Shown here: in pieces, positions 41,827 to 51,015 of the stretch
Numbering within the stretch: the stretch's first letter is position 1
Layout: every line of letters begins with the position of its first letter
Origin: Frigoriglobus tundricola
Lineage (GTDB): Bacteria; Planctomycetota; Planctomycetia; Gemmatales; Gemmataceae
DNA length: 64,000 nt
Assembly (NCBI RefSeq): GCF_013128195.2
Contig: NZ_CP053452.2
Location: 2,666,001 to 2,730,000, forward strand
Direction of reading: 5' to 3'
Translations under genes and position numbers: made by a program
Notes under the pieces: generated by a model
Databases searched by the model: none
Told to the model about the DNA's origin: nothing
The model's input: the letters and a program-made list of their open reading frames with translations, nothing else

Positions 41827-42337
41827 GGCGCGCCTCGCAGCAGCGGGAGCGGCACGCGGCCGTCCGGGGCCGGTCCCAGGACTCCTCGAAGTCGATTTCT
41901 GCCACGTCCGGAACGGCCTCGACCACCAGCGCCTCGACCGCCGCCCGGAGGTCGGGTGCGGACGACGGGGCCCGCCGACCCGCACCCGCACGCGTTCTTC
42001 GGTCGCGGAAATCAGGTCCGCGCTGCCGCCCAACTTGCGCAGGTGCGGGCGCGAGCGCGCGAGGGCCGCGGCCACGCGCCGTTCGGCCGGGTGCGGGTGC
42101 AGGCCGTGGAGCAGGAGCAGGCCGGCGGCGAGACCGTCCGCGGCCAGGCGGTCCGCGAGGGCCGGTTCGGCCAGGTCGAGGACCCCGCGCCAGCCCGACC
42201 GCGTGCAGGTCGAGCAACGAGCGCACGAGCGCCCGCGCGGCCTCGCGGGCGACCGGGTCCGGGTACGCCTCCAGGGTGCGGACCAGGTCCTCGACGCGGG
42301 CGAGGCGGTCGCGGAACTCGGGGGCGGGGGCCGTCAC
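41823..42337 (-). pseudogene. NifU-like hydrogenase-cluster protein, multiple frameshifts
   Basis: Starts with GTG 42337 overlapping the hhyL stop and ends with a TGA overlapping the DUF5947 start, both expected for an operon member, but 515 bases is not a multiple of three. Piecing frames together gives FRDRLARVEDLVRTLEAYPD, then LDLAEPALADRLAADGLAAG, LLLLHGLHPHPAERRVAAAL and LRKLGGSADLISATEERVRVRV, then DLRAAVEALVVEAVPDVAEIDFEE and a VPLPLL end. Breaks near 42183, 41970 and 41882. It resembles the NifU C-terminal fold but lacks the CxxC cluster ligands, so it probably does not carry an Fe-S cluster. Confidence 0.65.
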
Positions 42338-44124
42338 GACGCGCCCTCCGCCGCCGGCCGTTGCACACCGAACATCGGGGCGTGGCGGACCTGAACCTCT
42401 TGCCCGTCGCCGAGGTACATGTGGACCCCGCACGGCATGCACGGGTCGAAGCTGCGGACCGTGCGCATGATGTCGATGCCCTTGAAGTTGTCCCGGGTGC
42501 TCTCCTCGAACAGCGGGGTGTTCGCCACCGCGTCCTCGTAGGGGCCGGGCGTCCCGAACGAGTCGCGCGGGCTGGCGTTCCACGGCGTCGGCGGGTACGG
42601 GTGGTAGTTCGCGATCTTCCCGTTACGGATGACCATGTGGTGCGAGAGCACCCCGCGCACGGCCTCGTGGAAGCCGCACCCGATGGCCTCCTCGGGCACC
42701 TTGAAGTCGGTCCAGGTCGCGGTGCGCCCGGCGAGCACCTCGCGCAACCCGCGGTCCAGAAAGTCGAGTGCGGCGGCCGCCGCGTACGCCTGGAAGTACG
42801 ACCGCGCGCGGTTCCGTTCGAGGGTGTTGCTCCACCGGGGGATCTTCCACTCGAGTTCCGTTTCCGGCAGGGTCGCGCTCCGGGGGAGCGCGATCTTTAC
42901 GCTGTGCCCGGTCGCCTCGATGCCGCCGAACTTCACTTTCCCCGCGAGGGCCGTGACCCAGAACCGGGCGAGCGGGCCGCCGCCGGTGTCCAGCGCGAGG
43001 TGCGCGCCCGTGCGCGCGTCGAACCACCTGGGCGACATGACCCAGGTGTACTTCCCGCCCAGGTCGCGCTTCTGCGGCTTGGGCGTGGTGGTCTGGTTCC
43101 ACGGGTGCCGCTGGTCGATCGGGTTCCCGAGCGGGTCGGCTTTTACGAACGTTTCGCCGTCCCACCAGTCGTCGTAGAACGAGCTGCCGAGCAGCACCCG
43201 CAACCCGAGGTTGATGTCGATCAGGTCCGTGGTGACGAGTTCGCCGTCCACCACGACGCCCGGGGTCACGTACATCGCGCGGCCCCACTCGCCCATCCGC
43301 GCGTAGGTGTAGTCGCACGCGTCCGGGTCGTTGAAGGAGCCCCAGCAGCCCAGGAGCACGCGGCGGCGCCCGACCTCCTCGTAGCCCGGCAGGGCCGCGT
43401 AGAAGAAATCGAACAGGTCGTCGTGGAGCGGCACCATCTTCTTGACGAAGTCGATGTACTTCATCAGCCGCGCGAGGTACTCCGTGAACAGTTGCGGGGT
43501 CGCAACGGTGCCCACGCCGCCGGGGTACAGGGTCGAGGGGTGAACGTGCCGCCCCTCCATGAGGCAGAACATCTCGCGGGTGAGCCGGCTCATCTGGAGC
43601 GCCTCGCGGTACAGCGCCCCGGTGAAGGGGTTGAGCGCCCGCATGATGTCCGCGACGGTGCGGTGCCCGTGGACGGCCGCGTGCGGGGCCGCGGTCGCCT
43701 CCGCCCGCGCGAGGACCGACGGGTTGGTCTCCTTGACCATCTGCTCGCAGTAGTCCACGCCGACCATGTTGTCCTGGTACAGGTTGTGGTCGAACATGTA
43801 CTCGGCGGCTTCGCCCAGGTTGATGATCCACTCCGCGAGGGCCGGGGGGCGCACCCCGAACGCCATGTTCTGCGCGTACACGGCGCAGGTGGCGTGGTTG
43901 TCGCCGCAGATGCCGCAGATGCGGCTCGTGATGAAGTGCGCGTCGCGCGGGTCCTTCCCCTTCATGAACACGCTGTACCCGCGGAAGATCGACGAGGTGC
44001 TCCGGCACTCGAGCACCCGCCGGTTGGCGAAGTCGATCTTCGTGTGGATGCCGAGGCTGCCCACGATCCGCGTGATCGGGTCCCAGGACATGTCGACGAC
44101 GTTCGGCCGCGTCGCGTCGCTCAT
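42334..44124 (-). CDS. hhyL: [NiFe]-hydrogenase large subunit, group 1h (Hhy) type
   Basis: 596 residues. The four nickel-iron ligand cysteines are in the L1 motif SRICGICGDNHATC (about 68-81) and the L2 motif DPCMPCGVHMYLG near the C-terminus, a form typical of the actinobacterial-type group 1h/5 enzymes. The sequence between, such as QNMAFGVRPPALAEWI, agrees. About 29 residues follow the L2 histidine. The enzyme oxidises H2; known members do so at sub-atmospheric levels under oxygen. Its ATG overlaps the hhyS stop. Confidence 0.95.
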   Translation of the reverse strand: MSDATRPNVVDMSWDPITRIVGSLGIHTKIDFANRRVLECRSTSSIFRGYSVFMKGKDPRDAHFITSRICGICGDNHATCAVYAQNMAFGVRPPALAEWIINLGEAAEYMFDHNLYQDNMVGVDYCEQMVKETNPSVLARAEATAAPHAAVHGHRTVADIMRALNPFTGALYREALQMSRLTREMFCLMEGRHVHPSTLYPGGVGTVATPQLFTEYLARLMKYIDFVKKMVPLHDDLFDFFYAALPGYEEVGRRRVLLGCWGSFNDPDACDYTYARMGEWGRAMYVTPGVVVDGELVTTDLIDINLGLRVLLGSSFYDDWWDGETFVKADPLGNPIDQRHPWNQTTTPKPQKRDLGGKYTWVMSPRWFDARTGAHLALDTGGGPLARFWVTALAGKVKFGGIEATGHSVKIALPRSATLPETELEWKIPRWSNTLERNRARSYFQAYAAAAALDFLDRGLREVLAGRTATWTDFKVPEEAIGCGFHEAVRGVLSHHMVIRNGKIANYHPYPPTPWNASPRDSFGTPGPYEDAVANTPLFEESTRDNFKGIDIMRTVRSFDPCMPCGVHMYLGDGQEVQVRHAPMFGVQRPAAEGAS

Positions 44125-45164
44125 TCGTGTGCCCCCCGCCGCCCCGCACCGCGGGGCGGCTCACTCCACGCGGGTGCCCGCCGGTCCGGTTCCTTGTTCA
44201 TCGACCCTTGCGTGAACTTGCGGAGCGCCCGCACGGTGCGCCCGTAGGTCGCCACGGCCGTCGTGGACAGGTGCGCGCCGGGGGGCATTTCCTGGAACGG
44301 CATGAACTTGTCCGGGAAGCCGGGCATTGTGCAGCCGATGCAGATCCCGCCGACGTTCGGGCACCCGCCCACGCCGCCGATCCAGCCGCGCTTCCCGACG
44401 TTGCACTGCACCACCGGCCCCCAGCACCCCAGCCGCACGATGCACTCGGGCGCCCCGTGCCCGGTGGCAAAGTCGGCCTGTTCGTAGAACCCGCCCCGGT
44501 CGCACCCCTCGTGGAGCGTGTGGCTGAACAACCATTTCGGGCGCAGTTGTTCGTCCAGGGGGATCGGCGGGACCGTGGGGTCGGCCGCCTGCCGGAGCAG
44601 GTACAGCAGCACTTCCATGAAGTTGTCGGGCTGGACCGGGCAGCCGGGCACGTTCACAACCGGCAGCCCGCTCGCGGCCGAGCGGAAGTCGCTGCCCAGG
44701 TAGTCGGCCAGCCCCGTGCACCCGGTCGCGTTGCCCGCCATCGCGTGGATGCCGCCGTACGTCGCGCACGTTCCGGCCGCGACCACCGCCCAGGCCCGCG
44801 GCGCGAGCCGGTCGATCCAGTCGCACGTCGGGATCGGCTGACCGGTCGCGGGGTCGGTGCCGAACCCCGCCCAGCACCCGTCGGCCTTGTTCGTCTCGTC
44901 CGGGATCGAGCCCTCCACGACCAGCACGAACGGCGCGAGGCGCCCGTCCGCGCCCCGGCGAAACGTTTCGAGGAAATCGTCGCCGTTCCGGTACGCGAGG
45001 ACCGCGTTGTGCAGCCGCACTTTCGGGACCCCGGGAATGACGCCGAGAACGAGGTCCTCGAGGCTCGGCTGCGACGCGCCCGTGATGGAAATGGTGTCCC
45101 CGTCGCAACTCAGACCGGCCGTGAGCCACAGGACGTCGATCTCGGGGAGCGCGAGTTCGGGCAC
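44121..45164 (-). CDS. hhyS: [NiFe]-hydrogenase small subunit, group 1h (Hhy) type
   Basis: 347 residues from GTG 45164 with GAGAGAGG upstream. No Tat signal, so not exported by its own leader. The N-terminal GLSCDGDTISIT has Asp where most small subunits have a second Cys, matching the 3Cys-1Asp proximal cluster known for this group and linked to oxygen tolerance. Other Fe-S cluster ligands are in GTCATYGG, VPGCPVQPDN, HEGCDRGGFYEQADF, LGCWGPVVQCNV, GCPNVGGICIGCTMPGFPD. Confidence 0.95.
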   Translation of the reverse strand: MPELALPEIDVLWLTAGLSCDGDTISITGASQPSLEDLVLGVIPGVPKVRLHNAVLAYRNGDDFLETFRRGADGRLAPFVLVVEGSIPDETNKADGCWAGFGTDPATGQPIPTCDWIDRLAPRAWAVVAAGTCATYGGIHAMAGNATGCTGLADYLGSDFRSAASGLPVVNVPGCPVQPDNFMEVLLYLLRQAADPTVPPIPLDEQLRPKWLFSHTLHEGCDRGGFYEQADFATGHGAPECIVRLGCWGPVVQCNVGKRGWIGGVGGCPNVGGICIGCTMPGFPDKFMPFQEMPPGAHLSTTAVATYGRTVRALRKFTQGSMNKEPDRRAPAWSEPPRGAGRRGAHE

Positions 45165-45212
45165 GGTGGCCGCCTCTCTCGACGGGTGCGGGGTAACGGA
45201 TCTCCAGCACGG

Positions 45213-45491
45213 TCACGCGCACCGTCGCGAGTAACCGGGCCGCGTCGGCATTCGGTGGCCACGGTCTCGGGCGGATCCGCGCAGCGCGTCGCCGCTCCGG
45301 AGCCACGGCAGGAACCGCGAACGGGCCCGCGCCATCACGCGATCAACGAACGTTCGCAGCGCGTCGGGGTCGTGCCAAGAGGCGTCGAACGGGCCCGGGG
45401 ACATGCGCGACGATCTGCCGCTCTCGGCGTTGGGATTGTGGTGCCTGAGCCGGTCGATAACGAGACACCGGGCCTTCTTCGCCGCACCCAT
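45213..45491 (-). CDS. Possible small protein upstream of hhyS, unknown
   Basis: 92 codons with high third-position GC and a GGAGG/AAGGG sequence before the ATG. The peptide has a basic start (GAAKKARCLVIDRLRHH), a middle with a FDASWHDPDALRTFVDRVMAR phrase and a basic tail. No family is recognised. It ends 48 bp before hhyS in the same direction, so it may be the first gene of that operon or just a leader ORF. Confidence 0.35.
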   Translation of the reverse strand: MGAAKKARCLVIDRLRHHNPNAESGRSSRMSPGPFDASWHDPDALRTFVDRVMARARSRFLPWLRSGDALRGSARDRGHRMPTRPGYSRRCA

Positions 45492-45654
45492 GACCCTTCT
45501 TCCTCCGCGGTAAGAAGAAGCATGGTCCGATAGTGCTCAGCGCGGGAAGCCCGTACTTTCTTGCACTTCGCGACGCGCCCGCAATCCGGCGGCGTTCGGG
45601 ATGTGGGGCCAAGTCGGGTAAACCAAGACCACTCTACCCTATTAAACAGGCCCT

Positions 45655-45975
45655 TCCTGTGCAAAAATGCTTGTCCCAGGAAAATCTTACCCGGAGCCGT
45701 TTCTTGTTTCATCTTGTTGATGTGCGTAAGATCGGGAAGTCGGAACGCAGTCTGTGCGTAAATGTTTGTCACGAGTAGTCCCCGGCCGCGGCAGGCGATC
45801 CGCGCCGTCCGGGCCGCGCGAAGTTGTCATCACACCGGGCCGTTCGCGGCGCCCGCAGCACGTCCGAGCGGGTTGCGGGCCGGTGAGGTGCGGGCGCGAG
45901 CGGTTCACCGAGGGCGGTGAAGGCGGCCGGGCGTGTGGGGCTGGTCGTTGGGAGCGAGCTGACGCGGGAAATCGC
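45655..45975. repeat. Dispersed intergenic repeat, copy B, in the hydrogenase cluster
   Basis: The part from 45748 to 45975 is homologous to copy A (19412-19620). Equivalent stem-loops are GCCCGCAGC (45851-45859) with GTTGCGGGC (45872-45880) around ACGTCCGAGCGG, and TTCACCG/CGGTGAA (45904-45910, 45915-45921). A second partial copy of the leading motif (CTGTGCAAAAATGCTTGTCC) lies at 45659-45678. The element fills the space between the 3' end of hypE and the Hhy operon. No gene is supported from 45492 to 46001. Confidence 0.6.
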
Positions 45976-46001
45976 ACCCGGGCATCGTGGGCCGCGTCGA
46001 A

Positions 46002-47044
46002 TTAACAGATCCGGGGCAGTTGCTCGCCAACGGGCAGCGTCACGACCCGCCGCCCCCCCACCGCCGTCCGGGCGACCACCATCCCCGCGTGCTGGTCCGA
46101 CACCGTGCCGATCACCGCCGCCCGCGCGCCGAACGGGTGCTCGCGCATCGCCGCAACGAGTCGGTCGGCGTCGGAGGGGGGGACGACGGCAACGAGTTTC
46201 CCCTCGTTGGCGACCATCAGGGGGTCCAGCCCGAGGAGTTCGCACGCGGCCCACACCTGCGGGTCGATCGGGAGGCACGCCTCGTCGATTTCGATCCCGA
46301 CCTTTGACCGCCCGGCTATCTCGTTCAGCGTGGCGGCCACCCCGCCGCGGGTCGGGTCGCGCATCACCCGGACGTTCGGGCACGCGGCGAGCATCTCGTT
46401 CACGAGTCCGTTGAGCGGGGCCGTGTCGCTCGCGATGATCGTCTCGAACTCCAGCCCCTCGCGGACGCTCATGATCGCGATCCCGTGGTTGCCGATGGCC
46501 CCGGACACGACCACCGCGTCGCCGGGGCGGGCGCGCTCCGGGCCGAGGGTGAGCCCGTCGGGAACGGCCCCGACGCCCGCGGTGGTGACGAAGCAGCCGT
46601 CGCCGTGTCCGCGCTCCACCACTTTCGTGTCGCCGGTGACGATCGCCACCCCGGCCGCCCGCGCGGCCGCGGCCATCCGCGCGACGATGTCGCCGAGTGC
46701 GGCGAGCGGCAACCCCTCTTCGAGTATGAAACCGGCGGTGAGGTACAGCGGGCGCGCCCCGCTCACGGCCAGATCGTTGACCGTGCCGTTCACCGCGAGG
46801 TCGCCGATGCAGCCGCCCGGGAAGAACAGTGGGCGGACCACGTAGCAGTCGGTCGTGAGGGCCAGGCGGCCGGCGACGGGCGGTACGATCGCCGCGTCGC
46901 CCAGCGCGGCGAGGGCGTCGTTGCGGAACGCGGGCAGGAACAGGTGTTCGACCAGTTCGGCCGACAGTTTCCCGCCCCCGCCGTGGCCGAGCACCACGTT
47001 CGGGTAGTCGCGGAGCGGGAGCGGGCACGTCCAGTTGTCGGGGT

Positions 47045-47048
<4 letters not shown>
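46002..47048 (-). CDS. hypE: Hydrogenase maturation protein HypE
   Basis: 348 residues from GTG 47048, overlapping the hypD stop (GTGA). ATP-binding PurM/ThiL-like fold with [69 protein letters not shown]. It ends in the invariant PRIC, whose cysteine carries the cyanide-precursor group received from HypF. Last gene of the first hydrogenase run before the 836-bp gap. Confidence 0.96.
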
Positions 47049-48180
<1,132 letters not shown>

Positions 48181-48184
<4 letters not shown>

Positions 48185-48453
48185 GGCGCGGCCCCCGCGG
48201 GGGCCGGGGGCGGGCCGAACTCCTCGTCCAACAGGCCGAGGTCCGCGAACGTGCGGAGGGTTTCGAGGGCGGTCGCCTCGTCGATCTTGCTGAGCGCGAA
48301 CCCGACGTGGACGATGGTGTAGTCGCCGACGGAAATGTCCGGCAGGTACGCCAGGCACACGTCCTTGACGACGCCGCCGAAGCTGACCTTCCCCATGCGT
48401 GCCCCATCGGCCTCGAAGACCGATAGGACCTGTCCCGGCACCGCGAGGCACAT
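48181..48453 (-). CDS. hypC: Hydrogenase chaperone HypC/HupF
   Basis: 90 residues starting [12 protein letters not shown], with the essential Cys2. Core phrases [34 protein letters not shown] fit the family. It carries the iron unit between HypD and the large subunit. Only one hypC serves both hydrogenases in this cluster. It lies 2 bp after the NHL gene and overlaps hypD. Confidence 0.95.
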
Positions 48454-48455
48454 AC

Positions 48456-49553
48456 TCAACTCCCCACGTCCCAGATCATCACCCGGTTGTTCCCGCTGTC
48501 CGCCACGGCCAGTCGGTTCCCGTGCCGACACACGCCGTACGGCCAGCAGAGCGAACCGGCCGTGACCGCGGTCCAGTGGTTCTCGCCGTTCGTGTCGAAG
48601 CCCGGCTGGCCGATCACCGCGTCGGCCGGGTGCCCTGCCCCGTGCGCCGGCACGGAGCGCCAGAGCAGCAGCCGGTTGTTCGCGGTGTCCGCGACGATCA
48701 GTTCGCCGGCCCGCGTCGCCAAACTGTACGGGAACCGGAAGGCGGCCGGGCCCTGCTTGCCGTGCGGCCACTCGCGGTTCGTGTCGAACGCCGGCTGACC
48801 CAGCACCACATCGGCGGCGCGGTCCGTGACCGGGAACCGCCAGCCGAGGACGCGGTGGTTGCCCGCGTCGGCGACCAGGAGCAGGTCATCCGTCGCGGCG
48901 ACGGCGTGCGGCCAGCGGAACGAGCGCGCCGATACCGGGCCCCCGCGGTTCTCGCCACCGGTGTTCGGGGCGTCCTGCCCGAGAATCACGTCCGCCGGAC
49001 GACCGTCGGTGGGGAACCCGTGCCAGCCGAGGACGCGCCGGTTGCCGGTGTCGGTCACCCAGAACCAGCCGTGCGCCGCACCGAGCCCGTAGGGCCAGTA
49101 GAAGCCGGTCGCGGAAATCGCCCCGCCGCGGTTGGTCTCGATCGCCGCGAACCCGTTCTGACCGACCACCGCGTCCGGCGGGGCGTCGGTCCGGTCCGGG
49201 ACGCGGTCCCAGACGAGTAACCGGTGGTGCCACGAATCCGCAACGACCAACCGCCCCTCGATCACCGCGACGCCGGTCGGCAGGGAGAAGCCGTTTTCGG
49301 GTCCGCGCCCGCCGGCCTTCGGACCCTCGGTAGTGAAGTCGGGCTGCCCGAGTACCACATCGGCCGGTTGGTGGTCCCGGTCCGGGACCGTGTGCCAGAT
49401 CATGACCCGGTGGTTGCCACTATCGGCCACAATCAGGCAGCGGTCGTCCAGCCACACGCCGCGGGGGCCGTACATCTGCCCGGGCGTCGGCTTGGCGTCG
49501 GGCAGAGCCAGCCCGCCCGGCGCGGGCGCTCCGAGCCACGCGAGCGGCGTCAT
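48456..49553 (-). CDS. NHL-repeat beta-propeller protein of the hydrogenase cluster
   Basis: 365 residues from the ATG at 49553, which overlaps the upstream stop (ATGA). About six NHL-like blades repeat [12 protein letters not shown] and DVVLGQPDF patterns (positions near 45, 95, 150, 205, 260, 335). No signal peptide. NHL proteins are known neighbours of group 2a hydrogenases; their role is not established. Possibly a scaffold for the electron-transfer partner encoded directly upstream. Confidence 0.87.
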   Translation of the reverse strand: MTPLAWLGAPAPGGLALPDAKPTPGQMYGPRGVWLDDRCLIVADSGNHRVMIWHTVPDRDHQPADVVLGQPDFTTEGPKAGGRGPENGFSLPTGVAVIEGRLVVADSWHHRLLVWDRVPDRTDAPPDAVVGQNGFAAIETNRGGAISATGFYWPYGLGAAHGWFWVTDTGNRRVLGWHGFPTDGRPADVILGQDAPNTGGENRGGPVSARSFRWPHAVAATDDLLLVADAGNHRVLGWRFPVTDRAADVVLGQPAFDTNREWPHGKQGPAAFRFPYSLATRAGELIVADTANNRLLLWRSVPAHGAGHPADAVIGQPGFDTNGENHWTAVTAGSLCWPYGVCRHGNRLAVADSGNNRVMIWDVGS

Positions 49554-50464
49554 TCCGGCCGCACCCATACGACCCCGTTCTCGACCCGTACCGGGAACTG
49601 TTCGAGTTGAGCGGCGGGGGCGGTCAGGCACTCGCCGCTGTCGCAATCGAACCGGAACCCGTGCCACGGGCACGTGATCGTACCGGCGTCCGCGTCCACC
49701 ATGCCGCCGTCGAGCGGCAGCCCCTGGTGGGCGCACGCGTTCCGGAACGCGCGGACGCCGCCCTTCGCCCGCACCAGCACCACCTTCGCCGTCGGGGTGT
49801 CGAGCGCGAAGGCCCGCTGGTCGGACAGGTCGTCCAGCGCCGGGCCGGGGAACCAGCCGCTCGCTCCCAGGTTACCGGGGCGATCGGGCCGCCCGAGTTG
49901 GATCAGGGCGACCGGTGCGGCGTGCTCGTGTGCGTGATCGGGTTCCGCGCCGGGTTCCTCCGGCACATGACGCACCTCGGTGATTTCGGGGCACTGGCCC
50001 TTCAGCGCCTCCTCGACGGTGGTCCGCAAGGTAACGGCCGACATCGAACAGCCGGTACACGAACCGGACAACCGGACGTGGGCGACGCCGTCCTCCACGG
50101 CGACGAGCGCCACGTCGCCGCCGTGGGACTGGATCTGCGGGCGAACCATCTCGACCACGCGCTCGGCCCGCGTCCACAGGTCGGCCCGGATCAGCCCGTG
50201 CATGCCGAACAGCATCCGCACCGCGGGGTCGTCCACCACTTCGAACAGGATCTCCTTCCCGCGCGGGTCCGCCCTGAGCGCCCGGACGATCCGGGTCAGC
50301 CCGACCTTGTGAACCTCCTCGACGGCCGACTTGAGCGCGAGCGCCCGCCGGCGGGCGTCTTCGGGCAGCCCGCGGACCTCGGCGACGGCCCGGTCCACCT
50401 TCTCGGCGAGCAGCTCGAAGTCGTCGGTGGCGAGGGACGGCGTCCCCGGATCGTCAGCGGCCAT
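49550..50464 (-). CDS. hucE: NifU-Rieske fusion, hydrogenase electron-transfer protein (HucE-like)
   Basis: 304 residues. A helical N-terminus is followed by a NifU C-terminal domain (IQSHGGDVALVAV, then SCTGCSMSAVTLRTTVEEAL with the CxxC cluster ligands, about 135-148). A Rieske domain follows with CAHQG and CPWHGF (about 243 and 265), giving the Cys2-His2 ligands of a [2Fe-2S] centre. This two-domain layout is that of HucE, proposed to pass electrons from group 2a hydrogenase to the respiratory chain. A His-rich link (HAHEHA) joins the domains. Confidence 0.88.
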   Translation of the reverse strand: MAADDPGTPSLATDDFELLAEKVDRAVAEVRGLPEDARRRALALKSAVEEVHKVGLTRIVRALRADPRGKEILFEVVDDPAVRMLFGMHGLIRADLWTRAERVVEMVRPQIQSHGGDVALVAVEDGVAHVRLSGSCTGCSMSAVTLRTTVEEALKGQCPEITEVRHVPEEPGAEPDHAHEHAAPVALIQLGRPDRPGNLGASGWFPGPALDDLSDQRAFALDTPTAKVVLVRAKGGVRAFRNACAHQGLPLDGGMVDADAGTITCPWHGFRFDCDSGECLTAPAAQLEQFPVRVENGVVWVRPE

Positions 50465-50493
50465 GTCGAAACCTTTAGGGCAAGCGGACAGAA

Positions 50494-50640
50494 CCTAACC
50501 CCCCGGCCCCCTTCCCTGGAAAGGAAGGGGGAGAAAGAGAAGAACGACCGTCTCTCGGAAGCCCCTCTCCCCGCCCGGCCCGCGAGAAGCTCCCCTGCCA
50601 GGGCCGGGAAGCATGGGAGGAGGGGGCTTCTGTCTGCTGG
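50494..50640. repeat. Palindromic intergenic element
   Basis: Two nested structures: CCCCCTTCC/GGAAGGGGG (50507-50515, 50523-50531) and GAAGCCCC/GGGGCTTC (50558-50565, 50623-50630) enclosing further complementary bases. It lies between the hucE-like gene and the small gene upstream, interrupting an otherwise tightly packed operon. It looks like a miniature repeat element; it may also attenuate transcription. Confidence 0.6.
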
Positions 50641-50643
50641 TTC

Positions 50644-51015
50644 CTAGTGTGGCGAGTACGCCGCGTGCTGCTCGAGCCGCTCTTCGGTCTTCTGCTTCAA
50701 AAGGCCGCCGAACGCCTCGGCGGCCATGCCCATCAACACCTCTTCCACGGTCCCGGCCGCGGGCCGATCCACCCTCCGCCGCGGGAGCGCCCGCAGAACG
50801 AAGCACGCGCCGTCCGGGTTGCCCAGGAGGAAGTCGTTGAACACGGCCCGGACGAACTCGGTCAGCCCCACGCCGGTCTGCTCGGGGTCCGCGCGGAGCC
50901 GGGCGAGGGCGTTCGCCGCGCCCTCGTTCCGCTGCTCCAGCCGCTCGACGAACCGTTCCACGGCGGTGACGAGCAGGAAATCGAACTGCTGGCGCTCGTG
51001 GAGGTCCACGGTCAC
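50644..51015 (-). CDS. Small hydrogenase-cluster protein, unknown
   Basis: 123 residues from GTG 51015, overlapping the TPR gene's stop (GTGA). Mostly helical: FDFLLVTAVERFVERLEQRNEGAANALARL, then FVRAVFNDFLLGNPDGACFVLRAL and KQKTEERLEQHAAYSPH. No cysteine pairs, signal peptide or long membrane helix. Membership of the huc operon is clear from the overlap; the function is unknown. Confidence 0.7.
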   Translation of the reverse strand: MTVDLHERQQFDFLLVTAVERFVERLEQRNEGAANALARLRADPEQTGVGLTEFVRAVFNDFLLGNPDGACFVLRALPRRRVDRPAAGTVEEVLMGMAAEAFGGLLKQKTEERLEQHAAYSPH

